A stretch of 38,617 nt of DNA from contig CANFHZ010000013.1 of the NCBI GenBank assembly GCA_947446885.1, positions 1-38,617 on the forward strand. Direction: 5' to 3'. The notes under the pieces were generated by a model. The model was not told where the DNA came from, searched no databases, and worked only from the letters and a program-made list of their open reading frames with translations. Both the position numbers and the translations under genes were made by a program. This DNA comes from Comamonadaceae bacterium. GTDB taxonomy: Bacteria; Pseudomonadota; Gammaproteobacteria; Burkholderiales; Burkholderiaceae_C. Below are positions 27,558 to 35,241 of the stretch, in pieces. Numbering within the stretch: position 1 is the first letter of the stretch; each line of letters begins with the position of its first letter.

Positions 27558-28028
27558 TTAAGCGGCTGCCATGGCGGCAGCGCCTTGCTGCACGGCCCGC
27601 ACGATGTTCTGGTAACCCGTGCAGCGGCACAAATTGCCTTCGAGCTGCGCGCGCACTTCGGATTCACTGGCCTTGGGGTGGTGGGTGCACAGGTCAATGG
27701 CACTGATCACCATGCCCGGGGTGCAAAAACCGCATTGCAGGCCGTGGCAGTCCTTGAACGCCGCTTGCATGGGGTGCATGGTGCCGTCGGCCGCCGCCAC
27801 ACCCTCGATGGTGGTGATGTCCGAGCCGTCCACCTGGGCCGCCAGCACATTGCAGGATTTGATGGCACGGCCATCTTTCATCACCGTGCACGCTCCGCAT
27901 TGGGCCGTGTCGCAACCCACATGGGTACCCGTCAACTTCAGGTGTTCGCGCAAAACCTGAACCAACAAAGTGTGGGGTGGCGCGTCGACCGTAGTGTCTT
28001 TGCCGTTGACTTTCAAATGAACTTGCAT
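27558..28028 (-). CDS. Molybdenum hydroxylase 2Fe-2S small subunit (CoxS-like)
   Basis: A 156-residue iron-sulfur subunit. The N-terminal plant-ferredoxin-type cluster is bound by C39, C44, C47 and C59 ([12 protein letters not shown]). The C-terminal all-helical cluster is bound by C99, C102, C134 and C136 (CGFC and CRC). It carries electrons from the Mo centre to FAD. It is the first gene of the operon, 22 bp before the large subunit. The double dyad at 28097-28119 lies 69-91 bp upstream of its start, fitting an activator or operator site. Confidence 0.93.
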   Translation of the reverse strand: MQVHLKVNGKDTTVDAPPHTLLVQVLREHLKLTGTHVGCDTAQCGACTVMKDGRAIKSCNVLAAQVDGSDITTIEGVAAADGTMHPMQAAFKDCHGLQCGFCTPGMVISAIDLCTHHPKASESEVRAQLEGNLCRCTGYQNIVRAVQQGAAAMAAA

Positions 28029-28283
28029 GAGCCTTCTCTCCGTCGTGGGTAGTTGGGATTCCGATATTCATTATTGGGGTCTCGTCCCGCAGAAGGCCTA
28101 GGGCAAAACCCTAGGTTTTCCCACGTTGGTAAAGAGCCCGCAAAGATCTGCACCTGCCGCACTGTGGTCTTGAGCGGCCCATGCGCTACACCGTTTTACG
28201 CGCGCCGATGAGACCAGCACGGCCAGCCCCACGCTGTTGCGCTTATATTGCACGCTCGTTGGAAATTTACCGAAGGAATAAGA
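28029..28283. other. Divergent intergenic region between the cox-type operon and gnd
   Basis: This 255-bp gap holds the promoters of both directions. The main structured element is the dyad at 28097-28119 (listed separately). TATATT at 28244-28249, 35 bp before the gnd ATG, could be a -10 box, but I see no matching -35 box. AAGGA at 28273-28277 is the gnd ribosome-binding site. Confidence 0.4.
28097..28119. promoter_or_regulatory. Double CCTAGG dyad upstream of the cox-type operon
   Basis: A perfect 7-bp inverted repeat CCTAGGG-CAAAA-CCCTAGG (28097-28115) is followed by TTTT. Two palindromic CCTAGG cores lie 13 bp apart, and the second is itself flanked by A4 and T4, giving an overlapping second dyad. 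Position 69-91 bp before the small-subunit ATG suits a transcription factor site. A plus-strand terminator is a poor alternative because no + gene ends nearby. The regulator is not known. Confidence 0.5.
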
Positions 28284-29264
28284 ATGCAACTCGGAATGAT
28301 TGGATTGGGCCGCATGGGCGGAAACATCGTGCGGCGCTTGATGCGTGGTGGCCACCAGTGCGTGGTCTATGACACCAACGCCAAAAGCGTGGAGCAACTG
28401 GCTGGCGAAGGCGCCACCGGAAGCCGCGATATGGCGCACATGGTCAGCCAGATGCCCAAACCGCGCGCGATCTGGGTCATGCTGCCCGCAGGCGCCATCA
28501 CCGAAGCCACGGTGGCCCAGCTGGGCGACTTGCTTGAAGCCGGTGACACCATCATCGATGGCGGCAACTCCAACTATCAGGATGACGTGCGCCGCGCCCA
28601 GACCATGGCGGCCAAAGGCATACGCTATATCGACGTGGGCACCAGCGGCGGCGTCTGGGGGCTGGAGCGCGGTTACTGCATGATGATTGGCGGAGACAAA
28701 GCGGCGTTTGACCACCTGGATCCGATCTTCAAGACGCTGGCACCCGGGGTGGGGACGATTGAGAAAACCCGGGGCCGCGAAAACCGCCAATCCACGGCCG
28801 AAGAAGGCTATCTGTACACCGGCCCGGCCGGTTCCGGCCACTTCGTGAAGATGGTGCACAACGGCATCGAGTACGGCCTGATGCAGGCCTATGCCGAGGG
28901 TCTGGATATTCTCAAAGGTGTGGCGCAGGAGTCGATTCCCGCCGAGCGCCGCTACGCCCTGGACTTGGCCGACATCACCGAACTGTGGCGGCGCGGCAGC
29001 GTCGTCTCGTCCTGGCTGCTGGACCTGTCGGCGATCTCGCTGGCCGAAGACCCCGAACTCGCGTCCTATTCGGGTTATGTGGACGACTCGGGCGAAGGCC
29101 GCTGGACCATACAGGCCGCGATTGAAGAAGCAGTGCCAGCCGACGTACTCACGGCTGCGCTGTACACGCGCTTCCGTTCGCGCAAAGACCATACCTTTGC
29201 CGAAAAACTGCTGTCCGCCATGCGCAAGCAATTCGGCGGACACCAGGAAGGCGGCAAAAAGTAA
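28284..29264 (+). CDS. gnd: 6-phosphogluconate dehydrogenase, short decarboxylating form
   Basis: A 326-residue enzyme oxidising 6-phosphogluconate to ribulose-5-phosphate and CO2. The Rossmann motif is GLGRMGGNI (7-15); the substrate block is GTSGGVWG (119-126) and the catalytic lysine K189 lies in [10 protein letters not shown] with N193 and E196. At ~326 residues it is the short form, against ~470 in E. coli. Strand beta-2 ends in Asp (D30 in VVYDTN), which favours NAD over NADP by general Rossmann rules (inference). Zwf follows after 45 bp, so it is likely co-transcribed. ATG 28284 has AAGGA 6 bp upstream. Confidence 0.93.
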   Translation: MQLGMIGLGRMGGNIVRRLMRGGHQCVVYDTNAKSVEQLAGEGATGSRDMAHMVSQMPKPRAIWVMLPAGAITEATVAQLGDLLEAGDTIIDGGNSNYQDDVRRAQTMAAKGIRYIDVGTSGGVWGLERGYCMMIGGDKAAFDHLDPIFKTLAPGVGTIEKTRGRENRQSTAEEGYLYTGPAGSGHFVKMVHNGIEYGLMQAYAEGLDILKGVAQESIPAERRYALDLADITELWRRGSVVSSWLLDLSAISLAEDPELASYSGYVDDSGEGRWTIQAAIEEAVPADVLTAALYTRFRSRKDHTFAEKLLSAMRKQFGGHQEGGKK

Positions 29265-29309
29265 GCCGCGCCCCGCGACACCTCCACCCTCCAACCCGAA
29301 GGACACGCT

Positions 29310-30839
29310 GTGGCCCAAGACATTGAACACGCCCCCATCGCGCACGGCGAACAAGCGCCCTCCTCCTCCATGGTCATCTTTGGCGCAGGCGGTGACCTGA
29401 CCAAACGCCTGCTCATGCCCGCGCTCTACAACCTGGCGCGCACCGGCTTGCTGCCCGCGCAGTTCGCGCTGGTCGGCCTGGACCGCATCGAGCAGACGGA
29501 CGCCCAATACCGTGCCCATGTGGAGGCGGCCATCCGCGCCTTCGCGGCTGACAAGCATTACAGCCAGGCGATTGACGAACCCAGCCTGCAGCGCCTGCTC
29601 TCCAGCATCGTCTACATGCAAGCCGACTTCTCGGCACCTGCCGCCTACCAGGCGCTGGGCTTGCGGCTGACGCAGCTCAAGGGCAGCCACGGTGTGGGCG
29701 ACAACGTGATGTTTTACCTGGCCGTGGGCGCACGCTTTTTCGGCCCCATCACCGACCAGCTCGGCGCGGCTGGGTTGGTTACCGAGACGCCGGAATACTG
29801 GCGTCGCGTGGTGGTCGAAAAACCCTTTGGCCACGATCTGCCTTCGGCGCAGGCGCTCAATGCGCAGTTGCGCAACAGCCTGTCGGAATCGCAGATTTAC
29901 CGCATGGACCATTTCCTGGGCAAGGAAACCGTGCAGAACATCATGCTCATGCGCTTTGCCAACGGCATCTTCGAGCCGCTGTGGAACCGCGACCATATCG
30001 ACCACGTGCAAATCACCGTGGCAGAAACCGTGGGTGTGGAAGCGCGTGCCGCTTTTTACGAAACGACCGGCGCCATGCGGGACATGGTGCCTAACCACGT
30101 GTTCCAGCTGCTGGCGCTGACCGCGATGGAGTCCCCTGCCTCCTTCGACGCAGACGCGGTACGCAACGAGAAAACCAAGGTGCTGGATTCGGTGCATACG
30201 GTCAACCCGGCCACGGACAGCGTGCGTGGCCAGTACGCCGCAGGCATGCTCGATGGCAAGCCACGCAAAGCCTACGCCAACGAGGAGGGCGTGGCCAGTG
30301 ACAGCAGCACCGAAACCTATGTGGCGCTCAAGCTCGGCGTGGACAACTGGCGCTGGGCCGGCGTACCGTTTTACCTGCGCACGGGCAAGTCCATGACCAA
30401 ACGCCAAAGTGAGATCGTGATCCAGTTCAAGCGCCCTCCGCTATCCCTTTTTCGCAACACCGCCACCGAAGCGCTCACGCCCAACGCCTTGGTCATCAAG
30501 CTGCAGCCCGATGAGGGCGCGATGCTGTCCTTCGGCGCAAAAATCCCGGGGCCGAAAATCGAAATCGGCCAGGTCCACATGGACTTTCATTACAAAGATT
30601 ATTTCCAGAATGCGCCCAGCACCGGCTACGAAACCCTGATTTACGACTGCATGATTGGTGACGCCACCCTGTTCCAGCGCTCCGACAGCGTGATGGCAGG
30701 CTGGCGCATCGTGCAGCCAGTTCAACAGTACTGGGCTGGTGGCAAGGCACCGCTGGCGCATTACGCGGCGGGTTCAGACGGCCCCACCGAAGCGGACGAC
30801 TTGCTCAAAGCCTCCGGGCGGGCCTGGCGCGAACTCTAG
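29310..30839 (+). CDS. zwf: Glucose-6-phosphate 1-dehydrogenase
   Basis: A 509-residue enzyme catalysing the first step of the pentose phosphate and Entner-Doudoroff routes. The coenzyme motif is GAGGDLTKR (25-33), with a G where many have S. The active site is RMDHFLGKE (198-206) with the catalytic His further along in the same helix-strand unit, and VVVEKPFGHDL upstream binds substrate. The start is GTG 29310 with GAAGGA 7-12 bp upstream. It forms an operon with gnd, so oxidative NAD(P)H production is coordinated. Confidence 0.95.
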   Translation: MAQDIEHAPIAHGEQAPSSSMVIFGAGGDLTKRLLMPALYNLARTGLLPAQFALVGLDRIEQTDAQYRAHVEAAIRAFAADKHYSQAIDEPSLQRLLSSIVYMQADFSAPAAYQALGLRLTQLKGSHGVGDNVMFYLAVGARFFGPITDQLGAAGLVTETPEYWRRVVVEKPFGHDLPSAQALNAQLRNSLSESQIYRMDHFLGKETVQNIMLMRFANGIFEPLWNRDHIDHVQITVAETVGVEARAAFYETTGAMRDMVPNHVFQLLALTAMESPASFDADAVRNEKTKVLDSVHTVNPATDSVRGQYAAGMLDGKPRKAYANEEGVASDSSTETYVALKLGVDNWRWAGVPFYLRTGKSMTKRQSEIVIQFKRPPLSLFRNTATEALTPNALVIKLQPDEGAMLSFGAKIPGPKIEIGQVHMDFHYKDYFQNAPSTGYETLIYDCMIGDATLFQRSDSVMAGWRIVQPVQQYWAGGKAPLAHYAAGSDGPTEADDLLKASGRAWREL

Positions 30840-30896
30840 GTAAGTCCGGGACAGTCTGGGGATAATGGGGCTCACCACCCCACTGCGAGTAGTCCC

Positions 30897-31535
30897 ATGC
30901 ATGCTGATCCCTTCGTCCACCACATCACCCACCCGCTGGTTCAGCACAAGCTGACGCTGATGCGGCGCAAAGACGCCAGCACCAGCAGCTTCCGCCGTTT
31001 GCTCAACGAGTTGTCCATGCTGATGGCCTACGAGGTCACGCGGGACATGGAAGTGACCTACATCGATATCGAGACGCCCATGGAAGCCATGCGTGCGCCC
31101 ACCATCGACGGCAAGAAGCTGGCGCTCATCAGCATCCTGCGCGCAGGCACCGGCATTCTGGACGGCATGTTGCAGGTCGTGCCGGGGGCACGGGTCGGCC
31201 ACATCGGCATGTACCGCGACCCGAACACGCTGCAACCGGTGGAATATTTTTTCAAAGTGCCGCAAAACATGGAGGAGCGCGAAGCCATCGTGGTGGACCC
31301 CATGCTGGCGACAGGCAACTCCGCAGTGGCGGCGATTACCCGCATCAAAAAAACCCATCCGCGCTCCATCAAATTCATGTGCCTTTTGACCTGCCCCGAA
31401 GGCATTGCCGCCATGCGCAGTGCCCACCCGGACGTGCATATTTACACCGCCGCAATTGACCGCGAGCTGAACGACCACGGCTACATCATGCCGGGCCTGG
31501 GTGACGCGGGCGACCGGATATTCGGCACCAAATAA
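30897..31535 (+). CDS. upp: Uracil phosphoribosyltransferase
   Basis: A 212-residue pyrimidine-salvage enzyme making UMP from uracil and PRPP. The PRPP loop is [16 protein letters not shown], the N-terminal segment is [17 protein letters not shown], the flexible GILRAGTG-like region is [14 protein letters not shown], and the C terminus has the uracil-binding [16 protein letters not shown]. All key motifs are intact and the length is normal. Zwf ends 57 bp upstream and a GATAAT at 30861-30866 could be a separate -10 box. Confidence 0.95.
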   Translation: MHADPFVHHITHPLVQHKLTLMRRKDASTSSFRRLLNELSMLMAYEVTRDMEVTYIDIETPMEAMRAPTIDGKKLALISILRAGTGILDGMLQVVPGARVGHIGMYRDPNTLQPVEYFFKVPQNMEEREAIVVDPMLATGNSAVAAITRIKKTHPRSIKFMCLLTCPEGIAAMRSAHPDVHIYTAAIDRELNDHGYIMPGLGDAGDRIFGTK

Positions 31536-31554
31536 GACTGCTTCAGGGCCGCGC

Positions 31555-31573
31555 GGCAGGCATCAGGCCTGCC
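31555..31573. repeat. Inverted repeat at the upp / GIY-YIG convergent junction
   Basis: A 7-bp perfect stem (GGCAGGC / GCCTGCC) with an ATCAG loop spans the stop codon of the GIY-YIG-like gene, 20 bp after upp. It has no T-run, so it may serve as a weak bidirectional terminator at most. Confidence 0.35.
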
Positions 31574-31883
31574 AGACCCCATAACCCTCTTGGCGCAAGC
31601 GGATCGCCAAATCGACCTCCATGTACTGCGCGTCGCCGTAGGGCATGGGATTGAGGTGGGCATACAAATCGGGGCGCAGGTGCAGGCCGTAACGCTGCAC
31701 ATAGCGGTTGGCCTGGATACCCGCCTTGTGTTTGTCAAAACGCACATCCGGATCCAGCCCCGTCATGCCCACGTACACGCAGGGCATGCCGTCTACATAG
31801 CTCGGGTTACTTTTGCGAAAGCGCGCCTGCCGCAAGACCTCGGGGTCCAGCTCGACCACGTACACATGGTGGGCTTCGCGCAC
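31563..31883 (-). CDS. GIY-YIG-like domain ORF
   Basis: A 106-residue ORF with features of the GIY-YIG fold: HHVYVVEL in the GIY position, CVYVGMTGLDPDVRFDKHKAG with the YVG, the arginine and the histidine of the second motif, and a late glutamate (YMEVDLAIRL). GIY-YIG domains cut nucleic acids, but small stand-alone ones often have unknown roles. The start is GTG 31883 with no good ribosome-binding site and no ATG. It is in the same frame as the thioredoxin-like gene upstream, separated from it by one TAG and six codons, so it may be the 3' half of a broken or read-through gene. Confidence 0.55.
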   Translation of the reverse strand: MREAHHVYVVELDPEVLRQARFRKSNPSYVDGMPCVYVGMTGLDPDVRFDKHKAGIQANRYVQRYGLHLRPDLYAHLNPMPYGDAQYMEVDLAIRLRQEGYGVWQA

Positions 31884-31901
31884 GGCCCGTTCAGCTCTGG
31901 T

Positions 31902-32249
31902 CTAGGCTTTGACGGCGAGCGGATCGGGAGGCGACGGGTGCATTGCTTTCTCCAGCGCCTGGCGGATCGGCTCAGCGCCATCCGGGCGCACCAGGCGCTC
32001 CACCTCACGCCCGTCGTGCAGAAAAACCAGGGTCGGCCAGCGTTTGATCTTGAAGGCCCGGCCCAACGGGCGCCCGGGGCCGTCCTCGATGCGGTAATGC
32101 GCCAAGCCCGCCACCCCGCCAAGCACCGCGCTGATATCCTGCTGCGCGCCACGGCAGTGGCTGCACCAGTCCACGCCAAACTCCAGCACAGCCGGGCCGG
32201 TGCCGTAGTCCGGCGGCTGCGGCGGCATGGTTTTGTAGCCTATGGACAT
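31902..32249 (-). CDS. Thioredoxin-like protein
   Basis: A 115-residue thioredoxin fold. The redox motif is WCSHC in FGVDWCSHCRG and the conserved cis-proline is in KRWPTLVFLHDG, as in thioredoxins that reduce or oxidise thiols. There is no signal peptide, so it is probably cytoplasmic. The start is set at ATG 32249, but ATG 32228 (MPPQPPD) is also possible; neither has a clear Shine-Dalgarno site. The TAG stop lies in frame with the next ORF. Confidence 0.75.
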   Translation of the reverse strand: MSIGYKTMPPQPPDYGTGPAVLEFGVDWCSHCRGAQQDISAVLGGVAGLAHYRIEDGPGRPLGRAFKIKRWPTLVFLHDGREVERLVRPDGAEPIRQALEKAMHPSPPDPLAVKA

Positions 32250-32430
32250 GACCGGCCCCCGCTGGTCCGCGCGGATCGACCATGGCCCTGCAGCCAAGCG
32301 CAGGCGCAAACGCCATCAGGGCACAAATCGATCATGGCTCTCCTGGAATGAAAAGGTTGGCGGTGCGGCAGGTATGCGCCGCGCAGGCCCATCATAAGAG
32401 ACAGGCACAGCGTGCTGCCGCCCAGCCGCG

Positions 32431-33351
32431 CTACCCGTCCCGCCGGGCCAGCCGCAAGGCCAGTAAACCGGCCACGATGATGATGGCAGCGCCCGCGGCT
32501 GTTGTGGCCCGGGGCACCTCGGAAAAAAACAGAAAACCCCATAGGGGTGCCCACAAAATGCCGGTGTACTCAAATGCCGTCACGGTGCTGGCGCGTGCCA
32601 CCCGGTAGGCATTGGTCAAAAACAGCATGCCAGCGGAGGCGACCACACCGCAGGTGGCAATGAGCAGCCCGTCCACCAGCCCCGGCGTGACCCAGGGCCG
32701 CACCAAAAAATCCACGCTGGGATGTGCCGCATTGACCACACCGAGCTGCTGCAAGACCAGCGCTACCAGCCCTGAGCCGATCAAAAAGAAAGCGTTTTGG
32801 TAGAAAGCCATCACCGCCGCCGACAGGCTATCGCCAAATTTGCGGGCCATCAGCATGGCCAGGCCATACAAAGCGGCAGCGGCCAGCGACAGCAAGGCCG
32901 CCGGTTCAAACAGACCGCTTCCGGGTTGCAACATCACCATGACCCCGCCAAAGCCCAGCAAGACTGCGGCCCACACTTTCCAGGGCGTGTGCTCCCCCAG
33001 CAGTGGTGCAGCCAGCGCGGTCACAAACAAGGGCACGGTGAAATACAAAGCAACAGCGTCTGCCAGCGGCAGAGCCGGAAAAGCCATGTAGTACGCGGTG
33101 TAGGCACCGAACATGATCAGGGCGCGCAGGGTAAGCGTACCCAGGCGCGTGGCAAAAATAGAACGCCAGCCGCTTTCACGCTGCACCAGGAATAACAAAA
33201 TCGGGCCCGCCACGCAGGAACGTATGAACACCACCTCGGTCAGCGGATAAGCGCCGCTGACTTGTTTGATGATGGCATCCTGCGCCGAGAAGACAAACAC
33301 CCCGAGGCACAAAAACAAAATGCCCCGTGCGGGGTTGTGGCGATCGGGCAT
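32431..33351 (-). CDS. EamA/DMT-family permease
   Basis: A ~306-residue membrane protein with ten hydrophobic segments in two EamA repeats, starting NPARGILFLCLGVFVFSAQDAIIKQ. The second repeat shows the family's typical AFEYTGILWAPLWGFLFFSEVP. It probably moves a small metabolite; the substrate is unknown. ATG 33351 fits the usual family N terminus but lacks a ribosome-binding site; ATG 33429, 26 codons upstream, has a GGGAG at good spacing and may be the true start. It is divergent from the exported methyltransferase-fold gene. Confidence 0.8.
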   Translation of the reverse strand: MPDRHNPARGILFLCLGVFVFSAQDAIIKQVSGAYPLTEVVFIRSCVAGPILLFLVQRESGWRSIFATRLGTLTLRALIMFGAYTAYYMAFPALPLADAVALYFTVPLFVTALAAPLLGEHTPWKVWAAVLLGFGGVMVMLQPGSGLFEPAALLSLAAAALYGLAMLMARKFGDSLSAAVMAFYQNAFFLIGSGLVALVLQQLGVVNAAHPSVDFLVRPWVTPGLVDGLLIATCGVVASAGMLFLTNAYRVARASTVTAFEYTGILWAPLWGFLFFSEVPRATTAAGAAIIIVAGLLALRLARRDG

Positions 33352-33478
33352 GGGGAGCTGGCGTAGGAGATAGATTGGCTTGCGAAGGGTCAGTGTATCG
33401 CCCGGCGTCAATTCAAGGCGGGCGTGCATTAGCATGCTCCCACTGAATCGCCACGTTGGCGCTTGTACAAGGCCCGCT

Positions 33479-34291
33479 ATGCCACCTGTCTTTCGAACCA
33501 TCCTGCGGCTGACTGCCCTGCTGTCGCTATTGCCCGGCCTGCTTTCGGCCCAGACCCTTGCGGACGACTTTGCGCCCTTGCTGTCGGCCCCGCACCGCTC
33601 CGCTGGCAACGTGGCGCGCGACCCCTACCGCCACCCGGCGCAAACGCTGGCATTTTTCGGCGTGCGACCAGACAGCACAGTGGTGGAAATCCTGCCGGGC
33701 AGCAGCGCTTATTACATGGAAATTCTGGCACCCTGGCTGCAGCAAAAAGGCCTGTATATCGCCGCCAACCGCGACGATTCCTTAGCGCAGTACTTGCCCG
33801 ATCACCAGAAATTTTTGCAGCGGCTCAAGGCCGAACCGGCGCTGTACGGCAACGTTGTCGTCACCCCATTCCGCGCCGACCGCCACCCGGTTGCGCCAGC
33901 GGGCAGTGCCGACTTCGTGATCAGTTTTCGCAACTTGCACAACTGGATGGAACAGGGTGAGCTGCAGGAGTCTTTGCGCGCCTTTTATACGGCGCTCAAG
34001 CCGGGCGGCGTGCTGGGCATCGTCGACCACCGGGGGCGAAGCGACCAGACCCAAGCCGAGCAAATGGCCAAGGGCTACGTGCGCGAAGATCTGGCGATTA
34101 CGCTGATCGAGCAGGCGGGTTTCCGGCTTGACGGTCGCTCGGAAGTCAACGCCAACCCGCTGGACACCAAAGACCATCCCGAAGGGGTATGGACCCTGCC
34201 ACCCACCTACCGCCTCAAAGACAAAGACCGCGAGAAATACCGCGCGATCGGCGAGAGCGACCGCTTCACGCTGCGCTTTGTCAAACCATAG
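33479..34291 (+). CDS. Exported class I SAM-methyltransferase-fold protein
   Basis: A 270-residue protein with a clear signal peptide (TILRLTALLSLLPGLLSAQ, cut before TLADDF). The mature part has a Rossmann-like methyltransferase fold: VVEILPGSSAYYMEILAPWL as motif I region, ADFVISFRNLHNW as the post-I acidic strand and the ALKPGGVLGIVDHRG strand of class I enzymes. Motif I reads EILPGSSAY rather than ExGxGxG. S-adenosylmethionine is a cytoplasmic compound, so the role of an exported member is unclear. The start is ATG 33479, the first ATG before the signal; no strong ribosome-binding site is seen. Confidence 0.75.
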   Translation: MPPVFRTILRLTALLSLLPGLLSAQTLADDFAPLLSAPHRSAGNVARDPYRHPAQTLAFFGVRPDSTVVEILPGSSAYYMEILAPWLQQKGLYIAANRDDSLAQYLPDHQKFLQRLKAEPALYGNVVVTPFRADRHPVAPAGSADFVISFRNLHNWMEQGELQESLRAFYTALKPGGVLGIVDHRGRSDQTQAEQMAKGYVREDLAITLIEQAGFRLDGRSEVNANPLDTKDHPEGVWTLPPTYRLKDKDREKYRAIGESDRFTLRFVKP

Positions 34292-34304
34292 GCGGGAGAG
34301 GCAT

Positions 34305-34436
34305 ATGGGGATTTGGATTGAGCTTGGCGTGTTCTTGTTGGTGTTCATATTTGCCGCCCATCAGTTTCATGATTTGAAACAAGAGAAGCGCAGGCGCGAA
34401 GCAGCCCAGCAGACTGATACCAAACAGCCACCATGA
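34305..34436 (+). CDS. Small membrane protein, 43 residues
   Basis: A short ORF with a good ribosome-binding site (GGGAGAG, 4-10 bp before ATG 34305). It encodes one N-terminal transmembrane helix (IWIELGVFLLVFIFAAHQF) and a charged cytoplasmic tail (DLKQEKRRREAAQ). Its TGA overlaps the ATG of the metalloprotease gene in ATGA, so the two are translated as a pair, and it starts 13 bp after the methyltransferase-fold gene. The likely role is partner or accessory of the next gene, which I cannot prove. Confidence 0.65.
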   Translation: MGIWIELGVFLLVFIFAAHQFHDLKQEKRRREAAQQTDTKQPP

Positions 34437-35143
34437 GACGGTGGCGTCTGCCGTGTGCCAAGCGGCTGCTTGCAGCCGCCTGTCTCCTGTGCGGGAGCCT
34501 CAGCAGCACCGCGCAAACACCATCAAGTGCCATGAACCAGCCCGCGGGCATGGTGCTGCGCAAACAGGAAATCGCCCAATGCCTGCCGGGTGAGATCAGC
34601 ACCTGGGGCGACGGCAGCGACCGCGCAGCCATCGCCCCACAACTGGTTTTTGTTTACGAACACAGCTCCGCCCCGCTTTGGTTTGACAGCACAGCGGTCC
34701 TGGGGGCCTTGGACAAGGCGGCCACCGCCTGGTCCGAGTGCGGCATCCGCGCGCGGGTGGTGCTCCACACCGACGCCGACGCCGGGCTTCGCGACGCGAT
34801 CCGGGTGCAATGGAGCCAAAGCGGCAGCCGCAACAATTTCGGCCTGGCCGATCTGGGTCAGCGCACGCTTTGGCTGGGGCCTGGCGCTTTTTTAATGCTG
34901 GAAAAAATCAACCCGCAAGCCGGACGCGCCACGCTGCAAATGGTGATTTCCCACGAGATGGGGCATTTTTTCGGCCTGATGGCGCATTCACGCCGCTGCG
35001 TGGACGTGACCTCGTACTACAGCAACCCGCAAGGCCAGAGCTGTTGGATACGCGGCGGGGGCAGCCTGCCCAAAGGCGTGGAATACCGCGCTGCGCTTCC
35101 CACGGCCTGCGATATTGCCCGCTGCCGGGCGCTCAATCCCTGA
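34433..35143 (+). CDS. Exported metzincin-like zinc metalloprotease candidate
   Basis: A 236-residue protein with a signal peptide (RLLAAACLLCGSLSSTAQ, cut near residue 28), so it acts outside the cytoplasm. The zinc motif is HEMGHFFGLMAH at 174-185: H174, E175 and H178 are canonical, but the third ligand H185 is one residue later than in metzincins (HExxHxxGxxxH rather than HExxHxxGxxH). Four cysteines (C103, C189 and two near the C terminus) may form disulfides. A later DVTSYYS may be the Met-turn counterpart. It is translationally coupled to the small membrane protein. Confidence 0.65.
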   Translation: MRRWRLPCAKRLLAAACLLCGSLSSTAQTPSSAMNQPAGMVLRKQEIAQCLPGEISTWGDGSDRAAIAPQLVFVYEHSSAPLWFDSTAVLGALDKAATAWSECGIRARVVLHTDADAGLRDAIRVQWSQSGSRNNFGLADLGQRTLWLGPGAFLMLEKINPQAGRATLQMVISHEMGHFFGLMAHSRRCVDVTSYYSNPQGQSCWIRGGGSLPKGVEYRAALPTACDIARCRALNP

Positions 35144-35190
35144 GCGGGCTTCAACGCGAGCCGCATAGGGCTTGGAACAAACTGGGGACG

Positions 35191-35222
35191 AAAAAAAACG
35201 CGCCCGGTCTGGGCGCGTTTTT
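35191..35222. terminator. Bidirectional terminator
   Basis: An 11-bp perfect stem (AAAACGCGCCC / GGGCGCGTTTT, 35195-35205 and 35211-35221) with a 5-base GGTCT loop. Eight A on the left give U8 for minus-strand transcripts and five T on the right serve the plus strand. It lies between the convergent metalloprotease and LivK-like genes. Confidence 0.9.
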
Positions 35223-35241
35223 CAGGAGCGAATGACCGTGA

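Noticed and set aside
28098-30407. 769-codon minus-strand open frame over gnd and zwf
   Set aside because: It covers two well-defined enzyme genes on the other strand and its translation looks like random His/Gly/Val-rich shadow sequence.
30838-30866. Full promoter for upp
   Set aside because: A GATAAT is present at 30861-30866, but no -35 box lies at the correct distance.
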